A stretch of 64,000 nt of DNA from an uncultured Campylobacterota bacterium (GCA_937141405.1 CAKZQQ010000006.1:310001-374000); one strand, 5' to 3'; positions 8,813-20,384 are shown, numbered from the stretch's first letter. The notes: generated by a model from the sequence alone, not told the origin. Translations and numbers: made by a program.

Positions 8813-9862
8813 TTAATCTATGAGGTAGAGCGCGATTGCATCACTGATAAAATAGTCTTTATTATAAAAGCGTTCGTTTTTGTAGATAAGTTTATCCTCA
8901 TCAACAAGTATTTGTGCTTTTTTTTGCCTTTTGATATCTAGTATATTTTTATCGATGCCAACCTCACTGCGTAGCCCTAAAAATATCTTTTCCATCTTTA
9001 TATCCTCATCACTGAGATGCTCTATGGAGACTTGAAGCGGATCATCGATATATTCATCGATATCGTTTGCGTTGTATAGCCTACTTTGTTTGTGCATCCC
9101 CACAGCGCCTGCACCTATGCCGATATACTCTTTGAGATGCCAATAACCTAAATTGTGTCGACACTTATAGGCTCCAAAATTAGAGATTTCATAATGAGTA
9201 AATCCTCTCTTTTGTATCTCACTTGCTACAAAAAAACCAAGTGATTCTTCCTCTTTTTTGTCTCTCTCGTCAAATTTTGTTCCTGCTTCTATGGTTAGCT
9301 CATAAGCTGAGATGTGATCGCATCCGAGTGCAAAAGCGTTCTCTATATCTTTTTGTAAAAGCAGCCGGGTATCATTTTTAACGCCATAGATAAGATCGAG
9401 TGAGATATGCTCGAAACCACATCTTTTTGCATCCTTGAGCGCTCTCATCGCCTCATCGCTATCATGCGCTCTGCCTAGATATTTGAGTTTTTCATCATTA
9501 AAACTCTGCACGCCAAAACTGATGCGATTGACACCGAAGTGTTTCATCGTTTGTAGCCACTCTAAAGAGGCAGAGTTTGGATTGGCTTCAGTTGTGATCT
9601 CAACATCTTTACTCAGATAAGGTGTGATGAGCCTAAAGAAATCATTATAGAGTGTGGCTTCAATGCAAGAGGGGGTACCGCCCCCTATAAAGAGGGAGCT
9701 TATAGACTCCGGTGCAAGTGCATATCTTTTGGCTTCAAAGGTAAATTGTTCACATATTTTTTGCATATAGACTTTTTTTGTTGCATGCATTTTGGTAGTG
9801 GAGTTGAAGTTACAATAAAAACACTTCGAGTCACAATAAGGTATATGAAGATAGAGGAGCAC
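8813..9862 (-). CDS. hemW: Radical SAM heme chaperone HemW (HemN-like)
   Basis: The reading frame extends to a TTG at 9892, but a GTG at 9862 gives the usual compact start MLLYLHIPYC, so I chose that (349 residues); the TTG remains possible. The radical-SAM motif C-x3-C-x2-C is in CDSKCFYCNF, followed by 'SLFIGGGTPSC', 'EITTEANPNS' and 'GVNRISFGVQSF'. The pattern CxxxCxYC(N)F with the missing extra Cys separates HemW from true coproporphyrinogen dehydrogenase HemN. By family knowledge HemW inserts heme into acceptor proteins. It faces rppH divergently across roughly 110 bases. Confidence 0.88.
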   Translation of the reverse strand: MLLYLHIPYCDSKCFYCNFNSTTKMHATKKVYMQKICEQFTFEAKRYALAPESISSLFIGGGTPSCIEATLYNDFFRLITPYLSKDVEITTEANPNSASLEWLQTMKHFGVNRISFGVQSFNDEKLKYLGRAHDSDEAMRALKDAKRCGFEHISLDLIYGVKNDTRLLLQKDIENAFALGCDHISAYELTIEAGTKFDERDKKEEESLGFFVASEIQKRGFTHYEISNFGAYKCRHNLGYWHLKEYIGIGAGAVGMHKQSRLYNANDIDEYIDDPLQVSIEHLSDEDIKMEKIFLGLRSEVGIDKNILDIKRQKKAQILVDEDKLIYKNERFYNKDYFISDAIALYLID

Positions 9863-9974
9863 TGTTTTTCTTTCAAAAGGTTCTAATAGCAAATTAGTTA
9901 AAATAATAACAGAAATAATGTTGCAAATAGATTTTAACTTTGGTATTGAAATCTAAAATAGAAATAAAGTTATA

Positions 9975-10484
9975 ATGATGAGTCCTTTATCTTACAGAAA
10001 AAAAAGATACCGTAGAAATGTTGCTGCGGTTATATTGTCTCCTGAGCATCCTAAGCGATGTAAATTTTTCATAGGAAAGAGCTTGGGGATAAAAAACCGA
10101 TGGCAATTTCCTCAAGGTGGGATAGATGGAAACGAGACTCCCGAGCAAGCTCTTTTTAGAGAACTCAAAGAGGAGATTGGCTGTGATGAGGTTGATATTT
10201 TAGGAGAGTTCCCCCACTGGGTTACCTACGATTTTCCAAAGATGAAACGAGTAAAGAAGCGATATCCTTTTGATGGGCAGACACAAAAATATTTTTTGGT
10301 CCGTCTTAAGGACAAAGCAAAGATAGATTTGAACGCTTTTAGTGTTCCGGAGTTTGATGATTATGATTTTGTTGAGTATAATGAGGTTTTTAAAAGAGCC
10401 TCATATTTTAAAAAACAGATCTACAGAAGAGTGATAAATTATTTTATAAAAGAAGGATATATTGAGTATGTTGTTGGTTCATAA
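9975..10484 (+). CDS. rppH: RNA pyrophosphohydrolase RppH (Nudix)
   Basis: 169 residues. Opens with 'YRRNVAAVILSPE' (RppH/NudA type) and has a complete Nudix box, G-x5-E-x7-REL-x-EEIG, in the stretch GGIDGNETPEQ... REL-KEEIG (about residues 46-66). It removes pyrophosphate from 5'-triphosphorylated RNA and can hydrolyse diadenosine polyphosphates. Two adjacent ATGs (9975 and 9978) follow an AT-rich leader; a TATAAT string overlaps the first ATG, so either the promoter is further upstream or the true initiator is slightly downstream. Its end overlaps lysC. The rppH-lysC-hobA-holB-folP-ligA order recalls C. jejuni Cj0581-Cj0586. Confidence 0.92.
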   Translation: MMSPLSYRKKRYRRNVAAVILSPEHPKRCKFFIGKSLGIKNRWQFPQGGIDGNETPEQALFRELKEEIGCDEVDILGEFPHWVTYDFPKMKRVKKRYPFDGQTQKYFLVRLKDKAKIDLNAFSVPEFDDYDFVEYNEVFKRASYFKKQIYRRVINYFIKEGYIEYVVGS

Positions 10485-11673
10485 ATATGGAGGAACAAGC
10501 GTCGGGTCTTTAGAGAGGATAGAAAATGTTGCCTCCCGTGTTGCAAAAGCAAGAGAAACAGGAGATGATCTTGTGATTGTCGTCTCTGCGATGAGCGGAG
10601 AGACAAATAAGCTCATAGAGTATGCAGAGCATTTCTCAACAAATCCCTCAAAAAGAGAGATGGATATACTCTTAAGTTCGGGCGAGCGAGTCACCGCTTC
10701 GCTTCTTGCGATTGCGCTTCAATCAAAAGGTTATGATGCTGTTGCTATGACAGGACGTCAAGCAGGTATCATCACGGATGATTTGCATACATATGCAAGG
10801 ATAGAATCGATCGATCCGACACCCATTAAAAAAACAATTAAAGAGGGTAAGATCGTAGTCGTAGCCGGTTTTCAAGGCATCAACAAGGAGGGTAATGTTA
10901 CAACACTTGGGCGTGGCGGTAGTGACCTTTCAGCTGTTGCTATAGCAGGAGCCATAGGCGCAGATGCCTGTGAGATATATAGTGATGTTGACGGTATCTA
11001 TACGACTGATCCCCGCATTGAGCCTAAGGCAAAAAAGATAGATATGATATCATACGATGAGATGTTGGAGATGGCATCTATGGGTGCTAAAGTGTTGCAA
11101 AACAGATCGGTAGAGCTTGCAAAAAAACTAGATATAAAACTCTACGCTAAGAGTAGTTTTAGCGATAATGAGGGAACACTAATAACAAAGGAGAGCAATA
11201 TAATGGAGCAGGTACTAGTAAGCGGCGTAGTCTTGGATAAAAATCAAGCGAGGGTAACACTCAGAAACGTCTCTGACAAGCCGGGAATCGCAGCTGAGAT
11301 ATTTACGAAACTTGCACACGAGAATATCAATGTAGATATGATCATACAAAATGTGGGGATTGATGGCTCAACAAATCTAGGCTTTACCGTGCCTCAAAAT
11401 GATCTTGAGAGTGCAAAGAGAGTGATAGAGAGCTTGAGTCACAATATCGGCGGTATGGATTTTGATCAAAATATCTGCAAGGTTTCCGTAGTGGGTGTAG
11501 GGATGAAATCGCATGCAGGCGTAGCTGCAAAAGCATTTGAAACACTTGCTAGTAGTAACATCAACATAGAGATGATATCAACAAGTGAAATCAAAGTTTC
11601 CATGGCAATCAGCGCGAAATATGGAGAGCTTGCCGTGAGACTTCTCCATGAAGCTTATGGGTTGGATAAGTAG
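10468..11673 (+). CDS. lysC: Aspartate kinase
   Basis: 401 residues. The ATG at 10468 gives the canonical MLLVHKYGGTSVG start with an AAGGA ten bases upstream; a TTG two codons earlier is possible but too close to that site. The kinase domain carries KYGGTSVG, 'TLGRGGSDLSAVAIA' and 'YTTDPRI'. Two C-terminal ACT domains begin near 'VSGVVLDKNQARVTL' and 'VCKVSVVG'-like segment, typical of lysine/threonine-feedback-regulated enzymes. It phosphorylates aspartate as the first step toward lysine (and diaminopimelate), methionine and threonine; dapE at 45788 acts further down the same pathway. The gene overlaps rppH by 17 bases. Confidence 0.95.
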   Translation: MLLVHKYGGTSVGSLERIENVASRVAKARETGDDLVIVVSAMSGETNKLIEYAEHFSTNPSKREMDILLSSGERVTASLLAIALQSKGYDAVAMTGRQAGIITDDLHTYARIESIDPTPIKKTIKEGKIVVVAGFQGINKEGNVTTLGRGGSDLSAVAIAGAIGADACEIYSDVDGIYTTDPRIEPKAKKIDMISYDEMLEMASMGAKVLQNRSVELAKKLDIKLYAKSSFSDNEGTLITKESNIMEQVLVSGVVLDKNQARVTLRNVSDKPGIAAEIFTKLAHENINVDMIIQNVGIDGSTNLGFTVPQNDLESAKRVIESLSHNIGGMDFDQNICKVSVVGVGMKSHAGVAAKAFETLASSNINIEMISTSEIKVSMAISAKYGELAVRLLHEAYGLDK

Positions 11674-12222
11674 ATGATGCAAGAACTTCTCTCCTGGACC
11701 TTGCAAGCTATTCGCGATGAAAGTTCGGATTTTTCGTGGATGGAAGAGAGAAGATATGAGTGGACCCCCTTGGTCAATAGTGTTATCTCCCGTGTTACAA
11801 AAGGACAGAGTGTCCTTATATTGACCGATGATAAGTTTCGATGGTTTGCACATTACATACAAAATAAGATTAATAATGTCTCGCTCGGCAGACCTTTTTT
11901 GCCTTTTTATCAACTTGGTCGAATGTTCATAGAGATCAATGATATCAAGAGCAATCAAGATATAGAACTGCTTGAGGATATGCTTGATATCTCTTTTCCA
12001 AACGGATATCTCATCTGGTATATAGGCAGTGGTGACCACCCTTTTACAAAATTGGCATATAGAAGTGATGATAACTTCTTGTGGGTGCTCGATAAAAATA
12101 TCCAAAATAGTTTTCCTCTAGAGAGCAGTGATGAGCTTTTAGACATCAAGTTGTTGCAGCTCTATCGACTTTTTGATAAGACTTTAAATAGCGCACTTTT
12201 TGAAGATTTGAAGATAGAATGA
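11674..12222 (+). CDS. hobA: DNA replication initiation regulator HobA
   Basis: 182 residues, starting immediately after the lysC stop. The sequence 'WTLQAIRDE', 'WMEERRYEWTPLV', 'LTDDKFRWFAHYIQNKIN' and 'RPFLPFYQL' match the HobA family, a Campylobacterota-restricted SIS-like fold protein that tetramerises and organises DnaA at the origin (functional analogue of DiaA). Its presence is one of the strongest taxonomic clues in this window. It overlaps holB by four bases, so both replication genes should be translated in a coupled way. No membrane segment or signal is seen. Confidence 0.92.
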   Translation: MMQELLSWTLQAIRDESSDFSWMEERRYEWTPLVNSVISRVTKGQSVLILTDDKFRWFAHYIQNKINNVSLGRPFLPFYQLGRMFIEINDIKSNQDIELLEDMLDISFPNGYLIWYIGSGDHPFTKLAYRSDDNFLWVLDKNIQNSFPLESSDELLDIKLLQLYRLFDKTLNSALFEDLKIE

Positions 12223-12860
12223 TGCAGTTAGTAAGCCAAGTAGTCATAGCCGAAAACATCGAAGAGAGCCTAGAGCTTCTCGAGGCACAAAAAAAAGACG
12301 AAATCATACATAAGATATACAAAGAGGATAGCTTTGCTCTTGAAGATGCAAAATTTGCCATAGAAAAAGCCTATATCACGAGCGTGCAGACTAAAGTCAT
12401 CATCATGGCTTCAAAAAGCTTTTCAAATATCGTGCAAAATAAGCTTTTAAAAGTGCTTGAAGAGCCTCCTAAAAATACGGAGTTTATACTCATAACCAAT
12501 CAAAAATCAAGCATCTTGCCTACGATAAAGTCGCGGATTCCTGTCAATACTATAAAGAGCACCCAAAGAGAATCACAACAGTATCTCGATGTGGATACGC
12601 TTTCGCTCGAGAGTGTTTTTGGGTTTTTAAAAGCAAATCAGCGGATACGATCAGGTGAGGCAAGAGCCATGTTACAAGCCATACTCGCAGATGCGATTAA
12701 GAGTAAGCATTATGTTTTTGATCAAAAGAGTCTCAAGCTTTTTGAAGAGGCAGTGACTGTTTTGAACTTTGGCGGTGTGCGAAGCGAGTTTGTGCTTCAT
12801 ACCGTGCTTTTGAAGATGCTTGCAAAAAAACGCAAGCCAAAAGATATAGGGAAACGATGA
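12219..12860 (+). CDS. holB: DNA polymerase III subunit delta' (short form)
   Basis: 213 residues, much shorter than the roughly 334-residue E. coli delta'. It starts 'MQLVSQVVIAENIEESLELLEAQKKDE', lacks a Walker A loop, but has the clamp-loader core 'SKSFSNIVQNKLLKVLEEPPKNTEFILIT' and the 'LPTIKSRI' sensor-like motif. Short delta' proteins of this sort are usual in Campylobacterota. It would be one subunit of the clamp loader that places the beta clamp on DNA. Four-base overlaps join it to hobA upstream and folP downstream. Confidence 0.87.
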   Translation: MMQLVSQVVIAENIEESLELLEAQKKDEIIHKIYKEDSFALEDAKFAIEKAYITSVQTKVIIMASKSFSNIVQNKLLKVLEEPPKNTEFILITNQKSSILPTIKSRIPVNTIKSTQRESQQYLDVDTLSLESVFGFLKANQRIRSGEARAMLQAILADAIKSKHYVFDQKSLKLFEEAVTVLNFGGVRSEFVLHTVLLKMLAKKRKPKDIGKR

Positions 12861-13995
12861 TGAAGCTATATAGAGTCGATATAAGTGATAAAAAAGAGTT
12901 TTTAGAAACGCTCGATGTTGACAAGGGTGGCAGAGGTATCATACAAGACAAGATGGAGCTTTATACGATCTATATCAAAGATATCAAAACACCTGCTGTG
13001 AATATCTTAAAACAAGATGCGCTTAGTATCGGTGCCGAAGTAGCATCTCCATGCGGCGTGATAACATGTAAGAGTGAGTATAGTGATTGTCTTTTGATCG
13101 GGACAAAAAAGCATCTAAAGATTTTGAGCAAAAAAGAGCTTACCCAGCCTTTTGGGCTCAAAGAGGTGGCTAAAAACTTGCAAGATTTTTTATCTGAAAA
13201 GCATTTTCCGACCAAGATTATGGGGGTGCTCAATATCAATGAAGATAGCTTTTATAGCGGCAGTAGATTTGCACCCGATGAAGCACTGCAAGCACTTGAG
13301 CGTCTCATAGACGAAGGTGCTGCTATCATCGATATCGGCGCTGTCTCTTCAAGACCAAATGCTGAAAAAGTGAGCGAAAAAGAGGAGTTTGAAAGAGTTG
13401 TTGAGCTTCTTGATGAGATCGATGATAAAAGACTCTATGAAAGAGCTATTTTTAGTATCGATAGCTATGCGCCAAGTGTGGTAGAGCATGCATTGAAGAG
13501 CGGTTTTAAGATCATCAACGATATCACAGGTGCAAGTAGTGATGCCATCATCAAATTGGCACTCAAATACGATGCACAGCTTTGTATCATGCATATGCAA
13601 GGCACACCTCAAGATATGCAAAAAGAGCCACACTATGATGATGTGATGAGCGAAGTAAGTGATTTCTTTGAAGCGCGTATCGCCAAGTGTGAAGCGCTTG
13701 GACTAAGTCGTGAAAATATCATCCTTGATGTCGGTATCGGTTTTGGCAAAACTTTAGAGCATAACCTCACACTCCTAGCAAATATACGCCATTTCAAAAA
13801 ATTTGGATGTGAATTGCTCATAGGAGCGAGTAGAAAAAGCATGATTGATGCGCTCTATCCAAGCAGTGTCGAAGAGCGACTGCCCGGAACTTTAGCCATA
13901 CACCTCAAAGCACTTCAAAACGGTGCAAGCATCATCCGTTGTCATGATGTGGCAGAACATAAGCAAGCACTTAATGTATGGGAGTCGATAAAAGA

Positions 13996-13999
<4 letters not shown>
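12857..13999 (+). CDS. folP: Dihydropteroate synthase
   Basis: 380 residues: an N-terminal extension of about 115 residues that is typical of the Campylobacterota enzyme, then the TIM-barrel core. Signatures visible are 'IMGVLNINEDSFYSGSRF' (pterin/pyrophosphate loop), 'GAAIIDIGAVSSRPNA' and 'IINDITGAS', with the final 'LIGASRKSMI' and 'RCHDVAEHKQAL'. It condenses 6-hydroxymethyl-dihydropterin pyrophosphate with p-aminobenzoate in folate synthesis and is the sulfonamide target. The role of the N-terminal extension is unknown to me. It overlaps holB by four bases. Confidence 0.93.
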
Positions 14000-16601
<2,602 letters not shown>

Positions 16602-16624
16602 AATATTATAAATTTTTTTTACGA

Positions 16625-16630
16625 TATAAT
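16625..16630 (+). promoter_or_regulatory. Probable -10 box of the methyltransferase/ATPase module
   Basis: A perfect TATAAT sits 26 bases before the methyltransferase ATG in a strongly A/T leader containing a run of eight T about the usual -35 distance upstream. Campylobacterota sigma-70 promoters often have a clear -10 and only periodic A/T tracts upstream. An AAGAAGG ribosome-binding site follows. This suggests the module has its own promoter rather than reading through from ligA. Confidence 0.5.
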
Positions 16631-16656
16631 TTTAAGCAAGTCACAAAGAAGGTTTA

Positions 16657-17757
16657 ATGACAGTTATGATAGATAATCAAACAATACATAATGAGATAAA
16701 TACCCAAGAAAATAATCTATTAATATCAGCAGTTGATTTATTTTGTGGCATAGGTGGGTTAACTCATGGATTAATTAAATCGGGAATCAAAGTTAGAGCT
16801 GGAATTGATTTAGATAGTAGTTGCAAATATGCTTATGAAATTAATAATAATGCAAAGTTTATTAATGCTAGTATTACGGATATTTCAGGAAAACAGATAA
16901 AAGAATATTGGCATGAAGACGAGGTAAAAATTTTAGTAGGTTGTGCTCCATGCCAGCCTTTTTCAACTCATTCTAATAAGGTTAAAGGGAAAGAAAATGG
17001 CAATAAGTGGAATTTGCTAAATCAATTTTCAAGATTAATTAGTGAGACACTTCCAGATATTATTTCGATGGAAAATGTAACTAATCTATCGAATAAAATA
17101 ATATTTAAAGATTTTATTAATTCATTGGAAGGTCTTGAATATAAAGTTTTTTATAAAAATGTTTATTGCCCAGATTATGGTATGCCTCAAAAAAGAAGAA
17201 GACTTGTGTTGTTGGCTTCAAAATTTGGTGAAATTAATCTAATTCCACCTACACATAAGAATAAATATAGAACTGTTCGCGATGCAATTGGGCATCTAGA
17301 ATCAATTCAAGGTGGTCAAAAAAGCACGAAAGACCCTCTCCATTTTACTATAAAGCTTAGCGATATAAATTTAAAAAGAATACAATCTTCTGTTCCTGAT
17401 GGAACTTGGGAGGATTGGGATAAAAGCCTTTGGCTAAATTGTCATAAAAAAAATACAGGGAAAACTTATAAATCTGTTTATGGAAGAATGTCTTGGGATG
17501 AGCCAGCGCCTACAATTACAACACAGTTTTACAATTATGGGACTGGTAGGTTTGGGCATCCTGAGCAAAATAGAGCCTTAACAATCAGAGAAGCATCAAT
17601 TCTTCAGGGCTTCCCAGCGAATTATAAATTTATAAAGAAAAATGATAAGCCTACATTGGCAAAAATTGGAACCCATATTGGCAATGCAGTGCCAGTAGAT
17701 TTGGGTTATATAATTGGCAAAAGTATAATAAAACACCTAAAGGAAAAAAATGGATAA
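16657..17757 (+). CDS. DNA (cytosine-5-)-methyltransferase
   Basis: 366 residues with all main C5-methyltransferase motifs: motif I VDLFCGIGG (residues 26-34), catalytic PCQ loop (Cys99 in APCQPFS), motif VI ENV, the QKRRR motif VIII, and a C-terminal IGNAVP motif X, so it should be active. The region between motifs VIII and IX, which holds the target-recognition domain, is short; specificity cannot be read from sequence. The gene and its partner are visibly richer in A and T (many AAT, AAA, TTA codons) than ligA upstream, suggesting transfer. An AAGAAGG precedes the ATG. It overlaps the next gene by eight bases. No separate restriction endonuclease is encoded nearby, so the partner at 17750 is the likely effector or the enzyme is orphan. 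Confidence 0.93.
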   Translation: MTVMIDNQTIHNEINTQENNLLISAVDLFCGIGGLTHGLIKSGIKVRAGIDLDSSCKYAYEINNNAKFINASITDISGKQIKEYWHEDEVKILVGCAPCQPFSTHSNKVKGKENGNKWNLLNQFSRLISETLPDIISMENVTNLSNKIIFKDFINSLEGLEYKVFYKNVYCPDYGMPQKRRRLVLLASKFGEINLIPPTHKNKYRTVRDAIGHLESIQGGQKSTKDPLHFTIKLSDINLKRIQSSVPDGTWEDWDKSLWLNCHKKNTGKTYKSVYGRMSWDEPAPTITTQFYNYGTGRFGHPEQNRALTIREASILQGFPANYKFIKKNDKPTLAKIGTHIGNAVPVDLGYIIGKSIIKHLKEKNG

Positions 17758-19405
17758 GTTTACATTCAATATCTCATTAAGTGTGCTTAACCATTTAGGG
17801 AGGAATCTTTATAGAAATTTTATTACTGTACTTGGAGAAGCAATTTCAAATTCATGGGATGCAGACGCAAAGAACATATGGATTTACATTAATCAAGATA
17901 AAAATTATCTAATTGTCAAGGATGATGGCAAAGGTATGACTTCTGACGATTTTCAAAATAAGTTTCTCAAAATAGGATATTCAAAAAGAAAAGATGGTGC
18001 TAATAGGACTGAGTCCGGACGTCCATTTATTGGTCGAAAAGGCATAGGAAAACTTGCCTTATTATCGTGTGCCAAGCGTATTCATATTGTTTCAAAAACA
18101 AAGGACACAGACTTTGTGGGAGGCATTATTGATAATAGGGCTTTAGATGATGCTATTGATAGTGATTTAAATCCACAACAATATCCATTAGAGGATGTAA
18201 AGTTAAACATATTCAATAGTTTGAAAGAAAATTTTGAAAAAGGTACCATGGTTTATTTTGAAGACATTAATGATGGAATTCGAAATCGAGTTGAATATAT
18301 CAGAAAATTAATAGCCCTCTCATTCAGATTTTCATTAATTGACAAATCTTTTAAAATTCATCTTAATGATGACGAAATTACTCTAAATGAATTAAACGAC
18401 TTATCACTAAACACTCAATTTGTTTGGCAAATAAACTCTATTGACGACCCATATTTGAAAGAGAAAATTTCTGCTACAAATGAGCATATTAAGCAATATA
18501 ATAAAGTTGAATCATCTCTTCCGATATCCGGGTTTATTGCTTCGGTTGAGAAACCTTCATATTTAAAAATAAGACAAACAACTGAAACTGTAACAGTTGA
18601 TTTATATGTAAATGGTAGACTTAGAGAAAAGGATTTATTGAAGCATATTCCATCAACTAGGTTGGTAGAAAGTTATCTATATGGACAAATCCATTTTAAT
18701 TTATTTGATGATGACATTGACCGTTTTACAAGTAGTAGAGAAGGTGTAATTTCTGATGATCCTCTATTTAAAAATTTTTTAGAAGAGTTGAACAGAATAG
18801 TTCAAAAACTAATGAAAGATTGGGATGATTGGCGTAGGCAATTAAATCAAGATGGAGATCCAGATGATACCAGAATAACTCGAAAAGAAAGAAAATCAAG
18901 AGAATTGTTTAATACGGTTGTTGATGAATATATTCCGCCAAAGTCATCAGCAAATAGAAGTCAAGTTGATAACTGGGTAAGCACAATAAGCGAAGAAGCC
19001 CAATTTAATTTATCTTCTTATGCTGAGTGCTTTGTTTCGGAAAACTTACTTAGAAAATATATTAGAGAGAAAAATGTCAATATTTCAAAAGAAGCAGAGA
19101 AAGAATTCAATAAATGGAAGCAGAAAGAAGAACAAGACAAAGATAAAGCAAACATAAGTTTTGACATTCGAGATAAAGTTGATAATTTACATTATCTTTC
19201 AATGGATCATTTAGCAAACCTTGCAGATATGCATAAAGAGCATAAAAAGACAGCATTATCAAGGGATGCGATAGTTTACAAGCCAGTGCGTGATGCTATG
19301 GCACATACTGCAATTTTAACTCAGTTAGCAAAACAGAGTCTAAACACAACATTCGAGAATATAAAAGCGAGAATAAAAAAACTATTAGAACAGCAAGAAG
19401 TTTAG
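17750..19405 (+). CDS. MORC/MutL-like GHKL ATPase with C-terminal HEPN-type motif
   Basis: 551 residues. The N-terminal GHKL/HATPase_c_3 domain is intact: N-box with E30, N34 and D37-A38 (GEAISNSWDADA), G1 box D58-D-G-x-G-M63, and G2 box GRKGIGK at 95-101. A second S5-like domain follows (about 220-330). The C-terminal 170 residues are helical and charged, and contain R514-D-A-M-A-H519 inside a helix, matching the R-x4-H active-site motif of HEPN ribonucleases. Known family context: bacterial MORC-like GHKL ATPases occur in restriction-modification operons (Iyer, Abhiman and Aravind 2008). I infer an ATP-gated effector paired with the upstream methyltransferase. The HEPN assignment rests on this motif and helix context alone. 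Codon use is strongly A/T biased, like the methyltransferase. Confidence 0.82.
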   Translation: MDKFTFNISLSVLNHLGRNLYRNFITVLGEAISNSWDADAKNIWIYINQDKNYLIVKDDGKGMTSDDFQNKFLKIGYSKRKDGANRTESGRPFIGRKGIGKLALLSCAKRIHIVSKTKDTDFVGGIIDNRALDDAIDSDLNPQQYPLEDVKLNIFNSLKENFEKGTMVYFEDINDGIRNRVEYIRKLIALSFRFSLIDKSFKIHLNDDEITLNELNDLSLNTQFVWQINSIDDPYLKEKISATNEHIKQYNKVESSLPISGFIASVEKPSYLKIRQTTETVTVDLYVNGRLREKDLLKHIPSTRLVESYLYGQIHFNLFDDDIDRFTSSREGVISDDPLFKNFLEELNRIVQKLMKDWDDWRRQLNQDGDPDDTRITRKERKSRELFNTVVDEYIPPKSSANRSQVDNWVSTISEEAQFNLSSYAECFVSENLLRKYIREKNVNISKEAEKEFNKWKQKEEQDKDKANISFDIRDKVDNLHYLSMDHLANLADMHKEHKKTALSRDAIVYKPVRDAMAHTAILTQLAKQSLNTTFENIKARIKKLLEQQEV

Positions 19406-19453
19406 TATTTGATATGAATTTTAAATTAGATAATACTTCAAAGGCTATAGTGT

Positions 19454-20029
19454 ATGCATAGTGTGAGAAAAAAATTTGTATTCTTTCTAATACTATTTTG
19501 TTCAATTTGGCTCTTCGCAGGAACCAACGAAGCTTTCATCAAATCAGCACAAGATCAGATAGGTAAGACCTTAACCTACAATCCTGAATATGTTAGCATC
19601 AAATACCCAATGGGGGATATTCCCATCTCGAAAGGTGTCTGTACCGATGTGGTGATCCGTGCATTTCGAGGTGTAGATATCGATTTGCAAGAACGCATCT
19701 ATAAAGATAAAAAGAGATTCCCAAGTCGCTATAAAGGACTTTATTATACGGACAAACTTGATCCCAACATCGATCATAGGAGAGTAAAGAACATTCAGGC
19801 GTATCTTGCATCAAGAAAATATAGGGTCGATGATGCGTTTAAACCGGGCGATATCGTAGTGTGGGAGCTTCAAGGCAGGACAAAAATACTCGATCACATC
19901 GGTATTTGTTCAGATAAGAGAAATAGTAACGGCGAGCCATTGATTATTCATAATATCGGTAGTGGTGCACAAGAAGAAGATGTATTAAGAGAATTTAAGA
20001 TAGTAGACCATTTTAGGGTTTTTGAGTAG
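19454..20029 (+). CDS. Exported DUF1287 protein
   Basis: 191 residues with an N-terminal signal (KKFVFFLILFCSIWLFAG). The remainder matches DUF1287: 'AQDQIGKTLTYNPEYVSIKYPMGDIP', 'GVCTDVVIRAFR', 'DLQERIYKDKK', 'DPNIDHRRVKNIQAYL', 'FKPGDIVVWEL', 'DHIGICSDKR', 'IHNIGSGAQEEDVL'. The conserved Cys (GVCTDV), His (IDHRR / DHIG / IHNIG) and Asp residues resemble an NlpC/P60-like cysteine-hydrolase arrangement, so a periplasmic peptidase or amidase role is plausible but unproven. Base composition returns to that of the core genome here, placing the right edge of the AT-rich module between 19405 and 19454. Confidence 0.82.
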   Translation: MHSVRKKFVFFLILFCSIWLFAGTNEAFIKSAQDQIGKTLTYNPEYVSIKYPMGDIPISKGVCTDVVIRAFRGVDIDLQERIYKDKKRFPSRYKGLYYTDKLDPNIDHRRVKNIQAYLASRKYRVDDAFKPGDIVVWELQGRTKILDHIGICSDKRNSNGEPLIIHNIGSGAQEEDVLREFKIVDHFRVFE

Positions 20030-20072
20030 ATTGCGTGCTTAAGGCTATTTTCTTGAAAATTTGGAGTTGATA

Positions 20073-20384
20073 ATGTATGTTGTTATATTTAAAGCAAAAA
20101 TGAGAGAAGTCGATGAAGAGTATCATTTGAGTGCAAAGAGAATGAGAGAACTTGCATTTGAGAGATATAATTGTCTTGATTTTACAAGCGTATGTGAAGA
20201 TGATAATGAAGTATCTATCTCTTATTGGGAAAGTGAAGATGACATTAAAGCGTGGAAAGAAAATGAAGAGCACTTGAGAGCACAAGAGCTTGGCAGAAAA
20301 AAATGGTATGAATCGTATACCGTAGAGATTGTAAAGACACTTGATAAAAAAACATGGAAGTTAAAAAATGAAACCACAATTTGA
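20073..20384 (+). CDS. Small antibiotic-biosynthesis-monooxygenase-like (ABM fold) protein
   Basis: 103 residues from the ATG at 20073, which has GGAG seven bases upstream; a TTG at 20061 in the same frame overlaps that site and is rejected. Begins MYVVIFKAKMREVDEEYHLSA and includes 'CLDFTSVCEDDNEVSISYWESEDDIKAWK' and 'HLRAQELGRKKWYESYTVE', the pattern of dimeric ferredoxin-like ABM proteins annotated as heme-degrading or quinone-monooxygenase-like. Substrate unknown. It is followed by a 31-codon reading frame and an AhpD-like gene with almost no gaps, so the three are probably co-transcribed. Confidence 0.72.
   Translation: MYVVIFKAKMREVDEEYHLSAKRMRELAFERYNCLDFTSVCEDDNEVSISYWESEDDIKAWKENEEHLRAQELGRKKWYESYTVEIVKTLDKKTWKLKNETTI

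Noticed and set aside
10462-10467. TTG upstream of the lysC ATG as start codon
   Set aside because: Only four bases from the AAGGA; the ATG gives the family-standard N-terminus and better spacing.
11578-12105. 175-codon minus-strand frame over lysC/hobA
   Set aside because: Opposite to two well-supported overlapping genes; no family resemblance.
16623-19424. Similar GATAT-AATTTTAA strings flanking the methyltransferase/ATPase module as possible target-site duplications
   Set aside because: Imperfect match in A/T-rich DNA (one has an extra G); without an integrase it is likely chance.
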